DNA of 28,397 nucleotides from assembly GCA_036310185.1 (NCBI GenBank), contig JAXJSH010000094.1, positions 1 to 28,397 of the forward strand, in the 5' to 3' direction. Shown here in pieces: positions 1 through 9,500 of the stretch. The stretch comes from JALENY01 sp036310185 (GTDB taxonomy: Bacteria > Bacillota > Clostridia > Lachnospirales > Lachnospiraceae). Below the pieces are notes generated by a model that saw nothing but the letters and a program-made list of their open reading frames with translations, did no database searches and had not been told where the DNA came from. Within the stretch, counting starts at the first letter, position 1, and each line of letters opens with the position of its first letter. The position numbers and the translations under genes were made by a program.

Positions 1-60
1 CAGATGCTTGCATATATGTTGCAGGTAAATTACTGGCTGGAAAAATACCATATTCAAATC

Positions 61-256
61 ATATGATACCAGGGTCGAAAGGTCACTTGTTTCATGCCTG
101 CATGAAAAAATGTGACTTTAAGACCCGCAAAACATGAGAAAGCAGCCCGAATAGGGCGGATTTCGAATGTTTTTCGGATTACGGGAGCATAAAATGCGGA
201 GTAATCCGTAGGTATCAGGGGGGCAAAATACCTTTTGACCCTAACATCATCATATA
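61..256. repeat. Dispersed structured repeat element with imperfect terminal inverted repeats (full copy)
   Basis: The left end carries AGGGTCGAAAGGT (71-83) and the right end its near-perfect inverse ACCTTTTGACCCT (230-242, 12 of 13 pairs), flanked outside by ATATGAT-type sequence on both sides. Inside are three local hairpins: GTCAC...GTGAC (83-115, longer with one bulge), GCCC/GGGC (145-157) and CGGATTAC/GTAATCCG (175-208). A second copy starts at 28361 in the same orientation and matches 35 of 37 bases of 65-101. There is no open frame of note. The size, terminal inverted repeats and recurrence fit a MITE-like or structured intergenic repeat; I do not recognise a named family. Bases 1-60 and 257-318 show nothing I can assign. 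Confidence 0.7.
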
Positions 257-318
257 AAACACGCTCCTATGAAACAAACTGTATAAACAATACGATTGTC
301 CGATCAGACACATTACAA

Positions 319-359
319 AAGCGCCGAAAACCTGACGCAAATACAGGTTTTCGGCGCTT
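319..359 (-). terminator. Rho-independent terminator of the ABC exporter operon
   Basis: A perfect stem, GCGCCGAAAACCTG at 321-334 against CAGGTTTTCGGCGC at 344-357, extends by two A-T pairs to 16 bp with a 9-nt loop. Read on the minus strand it is followed by TTTTG. It lies about 20 nt past the stop codon of the last exporter gene. Confidence 0.9.
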
Positions 360-378
360 ATTTACAATAATTTTTTTC

Positions 379-2133
379 CTAATGTGCAAACTGACTGTTA
401 TACAGATTCGCATAAAATCCATTCCTGGCAAGCAGTTCTTCATGATTTCCCTGTTCAATAATATTTCCATTATTCATAACAAGTATCACATCCGCCTCCT
501 GGATCGTGGACAGACGGTGTGCAACAATGAAACTGGTCCTGCCCTTCATCATCCGTGCAAACGCTTCCTGAATATGCATCTCTGTTCTTGTATCAATGGA
601 AGATGTGGCCTCATCCAGAATCAGCATCGGCGGCAGACAGAGCATAACGCGCGTAATACAGAGCAGCTGTTTCTGCCCCTGGGACAAACCGCCTCCGTCT
701 TCTGTGATCACAGTATCATAGCCCTGCGGCAATCGTTTGATAAAACTGTGTGCATGGGAGGCTTTTGCCGCTGCCACGATTTCCTCTTCTGTGGCATCCG
801 GTTTTCCCATAATGATATTGTCACGAATGGTGCCCGATTTCAGCCAGGTCTCCTGCAGCACCATACCATAGGAACTGCGCAGACTTTTTCGTGTCACATC
901 CCGAATATCCATGCCTTCTACCAAAATACTGCCCTGATCCACGTCATAAAAACGCATCAACAGATTGATAATCGTGGTTTTTCCACAGCCGGTGGGACCA
1001 ACAATAGCCACCCTCTGTCCCGGTTTTACCGACAGGTTAAAATCCTGCACCAGTTTTGTGTCCGGTGTATAAGAAAAATCCACATGAGACAAAACCACAT
1101 TTCCACCCGGATTTTCCAGTGTCTTTACATGGGACGGCTCCGGTACCTGCGGTTCTTCCTCGATCAGTTCAAAAATTCGTGCCGCACAGGCAAGCGCATT
1201 CTGCAGTTCTGTCACCACGCCGGAAATCTCATTAAACGGTTTTGTATACTGATTCGCATAACTCAGGAAACAGGACAGCTGGCCAACTGTAAGCCCTCCG
1301 CCAATAACCGAAAACGCTCCGACCAGTCCAACCCCCGTGTACGCCAGACTGTTTACAAACCGGGTAGACGGATTGGTCAGTGAGGAAAAGAACACCGCTT
1401 TCAGTGAGCAGTCCGCCAGTCTATCATTGATTTCATCAAAACGCTCCAGCGCATTTTCTTCATAATTAAATGCCTGTACTACTTTCTGATTTCCAATCAT
1501 TTCCTCAATCAAAGCCGTCTGCTCACCTCTGGTCTCGGACTGTTTTTTAAACATGGCATATGTCTTTTTCGCGATAAATCCGGCCACAAAGAAAGAAAGA
1601 GGTGTGATCAGAACCACCACTAGGGTGATCATCACGTTATTTGCAAGCATAAAACCAAGGGTTCCCACAATCGTCAGTACCCCGGTAAAGAACTGGGTAA
1701 ATCCCATCAGCAGACCCTCGGAAAACTGGTCCACATCCGCAATAACACGGCTCACAGTTTCTCCATAAGAATGTGAATCAATATACTTTAACGGAAGTAT
1801 CTCAATCTTTCGAAAGGCCTGATTTCGAATATCCCGGACCGTATTGTATGCAATCCGGTTGTTGCTGATATTCATAACCCACTGAAAAAAAGCCGTAATT
1901 GCCACCACAACTGCAATAACCATCAATTTCTGGCCCACGTAATCAAAATCCACTTTTCCCTTCTCAATAATATAATCCAGTGCATCACCGGTCACAATCG
2001 GCACATAGAGCGTACCTGTCACAGTAATCGCCGCCGCAAGAACAGACAGCACCAGAAACGGCCAGTACGGACGGATATAATGAAGCACTTTTCCCATGGT
2101 CGCTTTTTGTTTTCTTTTTTTATTCTTTTCCAT
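379..2133 (-). CDS. Heterodimeric ABC exporter, subunit carrying the catalytic glutamate
   Basis: 584-residue half-transporter with an N-terminal six-helix exporter domain (about residues 20-315) and a C-terminal nucleotide-binding domain. Visible motifs are Walker A GPTGCGKTT (379-387), Q-loop Q427, signature LSQGQ (483-487), Walker B LILDEAT (504-510) with the catalytic Glu, and the switch His539. The signature has Gln where LSGGQ is usual, while the partner encoded just upstream has the complementary defects. That is the arrangement known for TM287/TM288-type heterodimers, in which this subunit supplies the active Walker A/B site. The ATG lies 2 nt after the partner's stop, and its AGGAGG lies inside the partner's last codons, so the two are translationally coupled. 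The substrate cannot be read from sequence; drug, lipid or peptide export are all possible. Confidence 0.93.
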   Translation of the reverse strand: MEKNKKRKQKATMGKVLHYIRPYWPFLVLSVLAAAITVTGTLYVPIVTGDALDYIIEKGKVDFDYVGQKLMVIAVVVAITAFFQWVMNISNNRIAYNTVRDIRNQAFRKIEILPLKYIDSHSYGETVSRVIADVDQFSEGLLMGFTQFFTGVLTIVGTLGFMLANNVMITLVVVLITPLSFFVAGFIAKKTYAMFKKQSETRGEQTALIEEMIGNQKVVQAFNYEENALERFDEINDRLADCSLKAVFFSSLTNPSTRFVNSLAYTGVGLVGAFSVIGGGLTVGQLSCFLSYANQYTKPFNEISGVVTELQNALACAARIFELIEEEPQVPEPSHVKTLENPGGNVVLSHVDFSYTPDTKLVQDFNLSVKPGQRVAIVGPTGCGKTTIINLLMRFYDVDQGSILVEGMDIRDVTRKSLRSSYGMVLQETWLKSGTIRDNIIMGKPDATEEEIVAAAKASHAHSFIKRLPQGYDTVITEDGGGLSQGQKQLLCITRVMLCLPPMLILDEATSSIDTRTEMHIQEAFARMMKGRTSFIVAHRLSTIQEADVILVMNNGNIIEQGNHEELLARNGFYANLYNSQFAH

Positions 2134-2135
2134 GG

Positions 2136-3956
2136 TTACGCCTCCTTTGCCTTTTTAAACTGGGACTGATATATCTCCCGGTAAACCATACAGGATTTCA
2201 GCAGTTCCTCATGGGTTCCCATACCTGCCACATGACCGTCATCCAAAACGATAATCTTGTCCGCGTGCATGATCGATGAAGTTCTCTGTGACACGATAAA
2301 TACAGTCATATCACCGTCCATCTCACGAATGGCTTTTCGCAGCTTCGCATCCGTTGCAAAATCCAGAGCAGATGCACTGTCGTCCAGAATCAGAATTTCC
2401 GGTTTTTTTACCAGCGCACGCGCTATGGTCAGACGCTGGCGCTGACCGCCGGACAGATTTTTTCCGCCCTGTGCCACTTTCGTTTCCAGACCTTCTTCTT
2501 TTTTGTCCACAAACTCTTTTGCCTGAGACACTTCCAGTGCCTCGTTCAAAAGTTCGTCGGCTGCATGGGCATTTCCCCAGAGCAGATTTTCCCGAATGGT
2601 CCCTTTAAATAGAGTCGCCTTCTGCAAAACCACCCCAATTTTGTCACGCAGACTGTGAATGGGATAGTCTTTTACTTCAATTCCGTTGATCAGAACACGG
2701 CCTTTCGTCGCATCATAAAATCTTGGAATCAGATTCACCAGAGACGATTTTCCCGAACCGGTGCCGCCGATGATGCCGACCGTTTCACCTTTTTTCACGG
2801 AAAAATCAATGTCGGTCAGAGATTCCTCTCCGGCATTTTTGTAGGTCAGAGAAACGTGTTCAAAACGTACCGCCTCTTCTGTATCTGCCTTCTCCTTCAC
2901 AGCATATGTTTCGCCTGTTGTCTGTGATTTTCCTGTTTGTCTATTTTTCTGCTGGCTGCCATTTTCTGCAGTCACATCCATACCCGGCTCTGATACCGCC
3001 AGATCCGGCATACTGGTCTCCAGATTCATGATATGGTCTATACGGTTTGCAGAAGCCAGGGCTTTTGTGATCGTAACGATCAGATTGGCCAATTTGACCA
3101 GTTCCACCAGAATCTGTGACATGTAATTGACCAGTGCTATCAGCTCACCCTGCGTAATCACTCCCGTGTCCACACGAAATGCACCCTGCCAGATCAGAAG
3201 TACGGTGGCTCCGTTTACAATCACGTAGGTAATGGGATTCATAAGCCCGGAAATTTTTCCAACATGCTTCTGCATAATCGTCAGTGCATCGTTGCTCTCT
3301 TCGAATCGGATCCGTTCCTCTTCTTCCTTATTGAAAGCCCGGATCACACGAACACCGGTCAGATTCTCTCTGGTGATTCCGAGCACTTTATCCAGCCCGG
3401 CCTGAGTCTTTTTATAAAGAGGCATCGTAATCGCCATAATTCCAAATACCACAAGCGATAAAAGGGGAATCGCTGCAGCAAAAACAAGTGCAGACTTCAC
3501 ATCAATGGTAAATGCCATGATCATAGCACCAAAAACAATACAGGGCGATCGCAGAAACAGACGCAAGGTCATGTTCACACCGTTTTGTACCTGATTCACG
3601 TCACTGGTCATGCGGGTAATCAATGTGGAAGTGCCCAGCGTATCCAGTTCGGTAAAAGACAGGCTCTGTATATGTGAAAACAGGGCATGGCGCAGCTTTG
3701 TGGATACCCCTACCGCTGCTTTCGCAGAAAAAAACTGAGCCGTAAAGGAACAGATCATACCGATCACCCCGAGACATACCATCAAAAGACACATACGGAT
3801 GACATATGATTTATCTTCATTGGCAATACCCACATCGATGATTTTCGCCATAACCAGCGGTACCAGAAGTTCAAAAGAAGCCTCCAATAACTTGAACAGC
3901 GGAGCAAGTATCGTCTCTTTTTTGTATTGCCTCAAGTAAACTAATAAACTTTTCAT
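2136..3956 (-). CDS. Heterodimeric ABC exporter, degenerate-site subunit
   Basis: 606-residue half-transporter with a transmembrane domain at about residues 15-310, an unusually long polar low-complexity linker (about 318-360, rich in Gln, Thr, Lys and Glu), then the ATPase domain. Walker A is GGTGSGKSS (397-405), Q-loop Q445, and the signature is canonical LSGGQ (501-505). Walker B is LILDD, with Asp526 in place of the catalytic Glu, and the switch histidine is Gln557 (IVSQR). Both changes are typical of the non-hydrolytic site of heterodimeric exporters. The start has AGGAG about 8 nt upstream. The gene follows the amidohydrolase stop by 34 nt with no terminator between, so it is probably transcribed from the promoter at 4843-4871. 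Confidence 0.93.
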   Translation of the reverse strand: MKSLLVYLRQYKKETILAPLFKLLEASFELLVPLVMAKIIDVGIANEDKSYVIRMCLLMVCLGVIGMICSFTAQFFSAKAAVGVSTKLRHALFSHIQSLSFTELDTLGTSTLITRMTSDVNQVQNGVNMTLRLFLRSPCIVFGAMIMAFTIDVKSALVFAAAIPLLSLVVFGIMAITMPLYKKTQAGLDKVLGITRENLTGVRVIRAFNKEEEERIRFEESNDALTIMQKHVGKISGLMNPITYVIVNGATVLLIWQGAFRVDTGVITQGELIALVNYMSQILVELVKLANLIVTITKALASANRIDHIMNLETSMPDLAVSEPGMDVTAENGSQQKNRQTGKSQTTGETYAVKEKADTEEAVRFEHVSLTYKNAGEESLTDIDFSVKKGETVGIIGGTGSGKSSLVNLIPRFYDATKGRVLINGIEVKDYPIHSLRDKIGVVLQKATLFKGTIRENLLWGNAHAADELLNEALEVSQAKEFVDKKEEGLETKVAQGGKNLSGGQRQRLTIARALVKKPEILILDDSASALDFATDAKLRKAIREMDGDMTVFIVSQRTSSIMHADKIIVLDDGHVAGMGTHEELLKSCMVYREIYQSQFKKAKEA

Positions 3957-3990
3957 ATTCGTTCTCCTGCCAGATATACTCTGATTGTTT

Positions 3991-4800
3991 TTATAGATTC
4001 AATAATTTCCGTGCATTTTTATGGGATACCTGCTCCAGTTCATCCTCTGTGAGCCCAAGATTTTTCAATATCTCCACATCTTCTTTCTGTCCGGACCATG
4101 GAACATCGGAGCCAAACAGCACTTTATCCGCACCGTGTTTCCGAATCATGCGAAGCAGACGGTCCGGCTCCATATTTTCGATGGAATAGGCCGTATCAAG
4201 ATATACCTTTTCGCCCAGAATATTTTTCTCAACCTCTTCATACCCTTTACTGCCGCCCATATGCGCCAGTACCAGTTTTTCCGGGGCCACATCTCTGATC
4301 ACATCCAGAATATCAGGTACGTCACAATGTATTTTGTCCGGTGAAACAGGATCCCATCCCGTATGAACGACCGTGATCAGGCCCAGTTCGGAAGACTTGT
4401 CCAATATCCTTTTATATCGTATGTCGCGGAACATATATCCCTGATAATCCGGATGCAGTTTTATTCCGGCAAAACCATGGGCTTTTATCAGCCGCAATTT
4501 TTCTGCATAATTTTCCGAATCCGGGTGAATGCCGGCAAGGGACATGATTCCCTTCCTGTTGTTCTGATAAAATTTTTCATTCACCTGATCCGCAAAACGA
4601 ATCACCGAATCAAACTGGTGGGGAGCCGTCACAACCGGCAGTACCACACTTATATCTACTCCTGCATTTTCCTGCGAGCGGCGCAGCCCATCGTAGGTTC
4701 CATCCATAGTGGGTACCTGGGAGATGATGCCTGCCAGTTTTGCCACTGCCTTCGGTGCCACTGCATCGGGAAAAATATGGGTATGAATATCAATAAACAT
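3991..4800 (-). CDS. Amidohydrolase-superfamily metal hydrolase (Amidohydro_2 type)
   Basis: 269 residues with the TIM-barrel metal-site signature: H-x-H near the N-terminus (H6, H8), GIKLH (K114, H116), VVHTG (H146), VLAHMGG (H180) and FGSD (D232). This is the Amidohydro_2 fold, shared by decarboxylases and hydrolases, so the exact reaction is open. I chose ATG at 4800 because GGAGG lies 5 nt before it; an in-frame TTG at 4824 has no ribosome-binding site and would put the HxH motif oddly deep. It is the first gene of a unit with the ABC exporter, under a near-consensus promoter. No secretion signal is visible, so it should be cytoplasmic. Confidence 0.85.
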   Translation of the reverse strand: MFIDIHTHIFPDAVAPKAVAKLAGIISQVPTMDGTYDGLRRSQENAGVDISVVLPVVTAPHQFDSVIRFADQVNEKFYQNNRKGIMSLAGIHPDSENYAEKLRLIKAHGFAGIKLHPDYQGYMFRDIRYKRILDKSSELGLITVVHTGWDPVSPDKIHCDVPDILDVIRDVAPEKLVLAHMGGSKGYEEVEKNILGEKVYLDTAYSIENMEPDRLLRMIRKHGADKVLFGSDVPWSGQKEDVEILKNLGLTEDELEQVSHKNARKLLNL

Positions 4801-4842
4801 ATAAACCTCCAGTTTTTCACTCAAATCATATTACCATTCAGT

Positions 4843-4871
4843 ATTTTAACGCGCTATCTTTTTTTCGTCAA
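4843..4871 (-). promoter_or_regulatory. Sigma-A-type promoter for the amidohydrolase and exporter genes
   Basis: On the minus strand, TTGACG (4866-4871) and TAAAAT (4843-4848) are separated by exactly 17 nt. The predicted start near 4836 gives a leader of about 35 nt before the ATG at 4800. It lies downstream of the gltD terminator, so the unit is independent. Confidence 0.75.
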
Positions 4872-4958
4872 TCAACACATTGGCAATCTTCAAAGACTGT
4901 TAACTCCGGAAAGGCAACACTGTAAAATATGTATCAGCCAGATCATTTTATGCATAAA

Positions 4959-5000
4959 AAAACCATCCTCTAAACTTCGGTGCGTGTCGAGGATGGTTTT
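4959..5000 (-). terminator. Rho-independent terminator of gltBD
   Basis: A perfect 12-bp stem, AAAACCATCCTC (4959-4970) against GAGGATGGTTTT (4989-5000), with an 18-nt loop. On the minus strand the 3' arm runs into an uninterrupted T tract. It lies about 60 nt past the gltD stop. The plus-strand side is also T-rich, but no plus-strand gene precedes it. Confidence 0.85.
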
Positions 5001-5061
5001 CATTTATTTTATCTCATAAACAGTACTACACTGTTTATATACCTGCACATATGCTGCATTG

Positions 5062-6555
5062 TTACTGAATCATCAGGTTTGTAAATCCGATCAGACTTTC
5101 ATCTACTTCTTTTGCAACTTCACGGCCTTCGCGGATTGCTTTTACCACAAGAGACTGGCCCATATGCATGTCACCTGCCACGAATACACGTTCCTGGCTG
5201 GTCGCATGTTTGCCCGGTGCTGTTTTTACGTTGGTACGCTCATTGATGTCTACTTTAAACGCATCGGTCACATATTTCTGTGAGCCAAGGAATCCGGCTG
5301 CGATCAATACAATATCCGCATCCATGACTCTCTCAGAGCCTTCCACCGGAACCATCATAAATCTTCCGGTCTTCTCATCTTTCTTGCTCTCCAGATTTAC
5401 CAGTTTCACCTGACACAGTTCACCATTTTTGTTTTTGATGAATTCGGTTACAGTTGTCTGATAAATGCGCGGATCACGACCGTATACTGCAATGGCTTCT
5501 TCCTGACCGTAATCTGTCTTGCAGACTTTCGGCCATACCGGCCACGGATTGTTTGCCGCACGGGTATCCGGTGCTTTTGGCATCATTTCAATCTGGGTCA
5601 CGCTCTTTGCACCAAAACGGATGGATGTGCCGACACAGTCATTGCCGGTATCACCGCCGCCGATGACGATTACATTTTTTCCTTTTGTATCAATGTATTT
5701 TTTGTCTTCAAAATTCGAATCCAGAAGGCTTTTGGTTGCCGCAGTCAGGAAATCCACTGCAAAATAGATTCCTTTTGCATCACGGCCCGGAGCATTGATA
5801 TCTCTTGGATTGGACGCACCGCAGGCCAGAACAACACGGTCAAATTCTTTTAACAGCTCAGCCGCTTTTTTGTTTTTTCCAATATCTGTGTTGGTCACAA
5901 ATTTGATGCCCTCTTCTTCCATCACTTTGATTTTCCGGTCAATGATGTGTTTTTCCAGCTTCATATTCGGAATACCGTAACGAAGCAGACCGCCGACACG
6001 GTCACGGCGTTCAAATACGGTTACCTCATGGCCTCTCTGATTGAGCAGGTCGGCCGCTGCCAGACCGGCCGGACCGCTGCCGACTACGGCAACTGTTTTT
6101 CCGGTACGGACTCTTGGCGGATTTGCTTTTGCATAACCCATTTCGTATGCCTTTTCAATAATGGCATATTCGTTTTCTTTTGTAGATACCGGCTGTGAAT
6201 CCAGATTACAGGTACATGCGGCTTCACAGAGTGCCGGACATACTCTTGAAGTAAATTCCGGGAAATTGTTGGTCTTTTTCAGTCTGCGGTATGCCTGTTC
6301 CCAGTTGCCCAGATATACAAGATCGTTCCATTCCGGAACCAGATTGTGCAGCGGACAGCCGCTTGTCATGCCGTCCAGTGTCATACCGGACTGACAAAAC
6401 GGCACACCGCATGACATACATCTTGCGCCCTGTTTGCGCTGTTCCTCTTCGGAGAGATGTACATGGAACTCGTTAAAATGCCTGATTCTCGCCTTTGGCT
6501 TTTCTGCTGTACTCACTGCTCTGTCATAGATTAAGAATCCTGTCGGTTTTCCCAT
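5062..6555 (-). CDS. gltD: Glutamate synthase (NADPH) small subunit
   Basis: 497 residues, the usual length for the beta subunit. It passes electrons from NADPH through FAD and 4Fe-4S clusters to GltB, which makes glutamate from glutamine and 2-oxoglutarate. Two cysteine groups that hold the clusters are present (C46, C49, C54, C67 and C106, C110, C114, C116). Next come the FAD-binding GSGPAG (159-164), NADPH-binding GGGDTG (299-304), and a C-terminal AGD motif (460-462) that contacts flavin. The ATG is 4 nt after the gltB stop, with a GGGAGGG ribosome-binding site inside the last gltB codons, so synthesis of the two subunits is coupled. Confidence 0.97.
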   Translation of the reverse strand: MGKPTGFLIYDRAVSTAEKPKARIRHFNEFHVHLSEEEQRKQGARCMSCGVPFCQSGMTLDGMTSGCPLHNLVPEWNDLVYLGNWEQAYRRLKKTNNFPEFTSRVCPALCEAACTCNLDSQPVSTKENEYAIIEKAYEMGYAKANPPRVRTGKTVAVVGSGPAGLAAADLLNQRGHEVTVFERRDRVGGLLRYGIPNMKLEKHIIDRKIKVMEEEGIKFVTNTDIGKNKKAAELLKEFDRVVLACGASNPRDINAPGRDAKGIYFAVDFLTAATKSLLDSNFEDKKYIDTKGKNVIVIGGGDTGNDCVGTSIRFGAKSVTQIEMMPKAPDTRAANNPWPVWPKVCKTDYGQEEAIAVYGRDPRIYQTTVTEFIKNKNGELCQVKLVNLESKKDEKTGRFMMVPVEGSERVMDADIVLIAAGFLGSQKYVTDAFKVDINERTNVKTAPGKHATSQERVFVAGDMHMGQSLVVKAIREGREVAKEVDESLIGFTNLMIQ

Positions 6556-6559
6556 TTTC

Positions 6560-9500
6560 TCATCCCTCCCTTGTCAATTCGTAAAAAGCTTCAATCTGTG
6601 CCTGTCTGCTGCTTAAGCCCTGTTCTTCCATCTGCATTACGGTCATGAGCATTTTGTTATACTCGTGCGGAATGATCTTTTTGAACTTGGGCAGATAATC
6701 CTTGAAGTTATCCAGGATTTCTTTTCCTTTTACGGAATTTGTATAGTTTACGTGGGCTTCAATCATCTCTTTTAATTCCTGTACATCGTATTTTGATGTG
6801 ATTTTGGAGATGGAAACCATCTGTTTGTTAATCTTGGTATAAAGATCGTTGTTTTCGTCCAGAACGTATGCAACACCGCCGCTCATACCGGCTGCAAAGT
6901 TTTTGCCGATCTGGCCCAGGATAACGGCACGGCCGCCGGTCATGTATTCACATCCGTGATCACCGACACCTTCTACTACGGCCACCGCACCGGAATTTCT
7001 TACGCAGAAACGTTCTCCTGCCACACCGTTGATATAAGCAGAACCGCTGGTTGCTCCGTAAAGTGCCACGTTACCGATGATGATATTTTCATCCTGTTTG
7101 AATTTTACTCCTTTTGGCGGATATACGATCAGCTTGCCGCCGGAAAGACCTTTTCCAAAGTAGTCGTTGCTGTCGCCTTCCAGTTCCAGTGTCAGACCTT
7201 TCGGAATAAATGCACCAAAACTCTGACCGCCTGCACCGTGACACATTACGCGGTATGTATCTTCCGGAAGATCTTCGCCAAATCTTCTTGTGATCTCAGC
7301 TCCCAGCAGTGTACCAAGTGTACGGTTGATATTGGTCACATCTACTTCCACGCTCTTCTTCTGGCCGGTTTCCATGGCTGATTTGAACTGTTTTAACAGA
7401 ACTTTTTCATCGATGGTCTCTTCCAGTTTGAAATCATATACCTGTTTCGGGTCAAAAGTAACTTTTGCACCTTTTTTGGCAAACGGATTGTCCAGAATAT
7501 TATCCAGTCTTACTTTTGCCGCTTTCAGACCAGCATACTGAGCCGGGTCTTTCTGATACAGCAGATCGGAACGGCCAACCAGCTCATCCACGGTGGCAAT
7601 GCCCAGTTTTGCCATATATTCGCGCAGCTCCTGTGCGATAAAATGCATAAAGTTGATGACATACTCCGGTTTTCCGCGGAATCGTTTTCTCAGTTCCGGA
7701 TTCTGTGTTGCCACACCCACCGGACAGGTATCCAGATTACATACACGCATCATAACGCAGCCCATGGTTACCAGCGGAGCAGTTGCAAAACCAAACTCCT
7801 CGGCACCGAGCATAGCTGCGATCGCTACGTCTTTACCGCTCATCAGCTTACCGTCTGTCTCAATACGGACTTTATTACGAAGTCCGTTTTTGATCAGGGT
7901 CTGATGGGTTTCTGCAAGACCCAGTTCCCACGGAAGACCGGCATTGTGAATGGAGCTTCTCGGAGCCGCACCGGTACCTCCGTCATAACCGGAGATCAGG
8001 ATAACCTGTGCACCAGCTTTTGCAACACCGGCAGCAACCGTACCCACACCTGCTTCGGATACTAGTTTTACGGAAATTCTTGCATCTTTATTTGCATTTT
8101 TCAAATCATAGATCAGCTGAGCCAGATCTTCGATAGAATAAATGTCATGGTGCGGCGGCGGTGAGATCAGACCTACGCCCGGCGTTGAATGTCTGGTCTT
8201 TGCGATCCACGGATATACTTTTCCGCCCGGCAGATGACCGCCTTCACCCGGTTTTGCACCCTGCGCCATCTTAATCTGAATCTCCTGTGCACTTACCAGA
8301 TATCTGGATGTTACACCGAAACGGCCGCTGGCTACCTGTTTGATGGCAGAGCATCTGTTTAAGCCATCCGGACCGATGGTCAGACGTTCCAGATCCTCAC
8401 CGCCCTCACCACTGTTGGATTTACCGTGAATGGTGTTCATGGCAATAGCCAGAGTTTCATGGGCTTCCTTTGAAATAGAACCATAAGACATGGCGCCGGT
8501 TTTGAAACGCTGTACAATGGATTCCACGCTCTCCACCTGTTCAATCGGAATACCCTTTTTCGGATATTTGAAGTCGAGGAGTCTTCTCAACGTACCGGTA
8601 TTTTCTTCCCGATTCACCGCCTCTGTATATTTTTTGAATAATTCATAGCTTCCGGTCCAGGTGGACTGCTGTAAAAGATGAATGGTTTCCGGATTGTACA
8701 GATGTTCCTGGGCTCCGCTTCTCATTTTGTGATTTCCTACGCTGTCCAGAGTAAGGTCCGTCTCAAGTCCAAGGGGATCAAATGCTCTTGTATGCAGTTC
8801 ATCGCTTTCACGCTCAATATCTTCCAGCGTAATACCGCCAACACGGCTGACGGTTCCGGTAAAATATTTGTCAATGACACTGTTGTCGATACCGATTGCC
8901 TCAAAGATCTGCGCGCCCTGATAGGACTGAATCGTGGAAATACCCATTTTAGACGCAATTTTTACAATACCATGAAGCACTGCTGCATTATAATCTTCTA
9001 CTGCTGCATAGTAATCTTTTTCTAACAGACCATTGTCAATCAGTTCATGGATCGTATCCTGTGCCAGATACGGATTGATCGCACATGCACCATAGCCAAG
9101 CAGCGTGGCAAAATGATGTACTTCTCTCGGTTCGCCGGATTCCAGGATCAGTGCAAGAGAGGTTCTCTTTTTGGTGCGTACCAAATGCTGATGTACCGCA
9201 GATACAGCCAAAAGTGACGGGATCGCTACATGATTTTCATTCACACCGCGGTCACTCAGAATCAATATATTCGCACCATCACGGTATGCTTTGTCAACCG
9301 CGATAAACAGATGATCAATCGCTTTTTGCAGACTGGTGTTTTTATAGTAAAGCATGGATACTTCTGCTACCTTGAAACCATCCACTTTCATATTTTTAAT
9401 TTTCAGTATATCGGTATTTGTCAAAATCGGATTGTTGATCTTCAGTACATGACAATTTTCCGGTTTCTGCTCCAGAAGGTTTCCGTCCTTTCCAACATAG

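Noticed and set aside
235..1383. 382-codon open frame on the plus strand
   Set aside because: It is antisense to a clear ABC exporter gene, has no ribosome-binding site and shows no domain-like sequence.
4801..4824. Earlier start for the amidohydrolase at TTG 4824
   Set aside because: No ribosome-binding site; GGAGG sits correctly for ATG 4800 and would lie inside the coding region otherwise.
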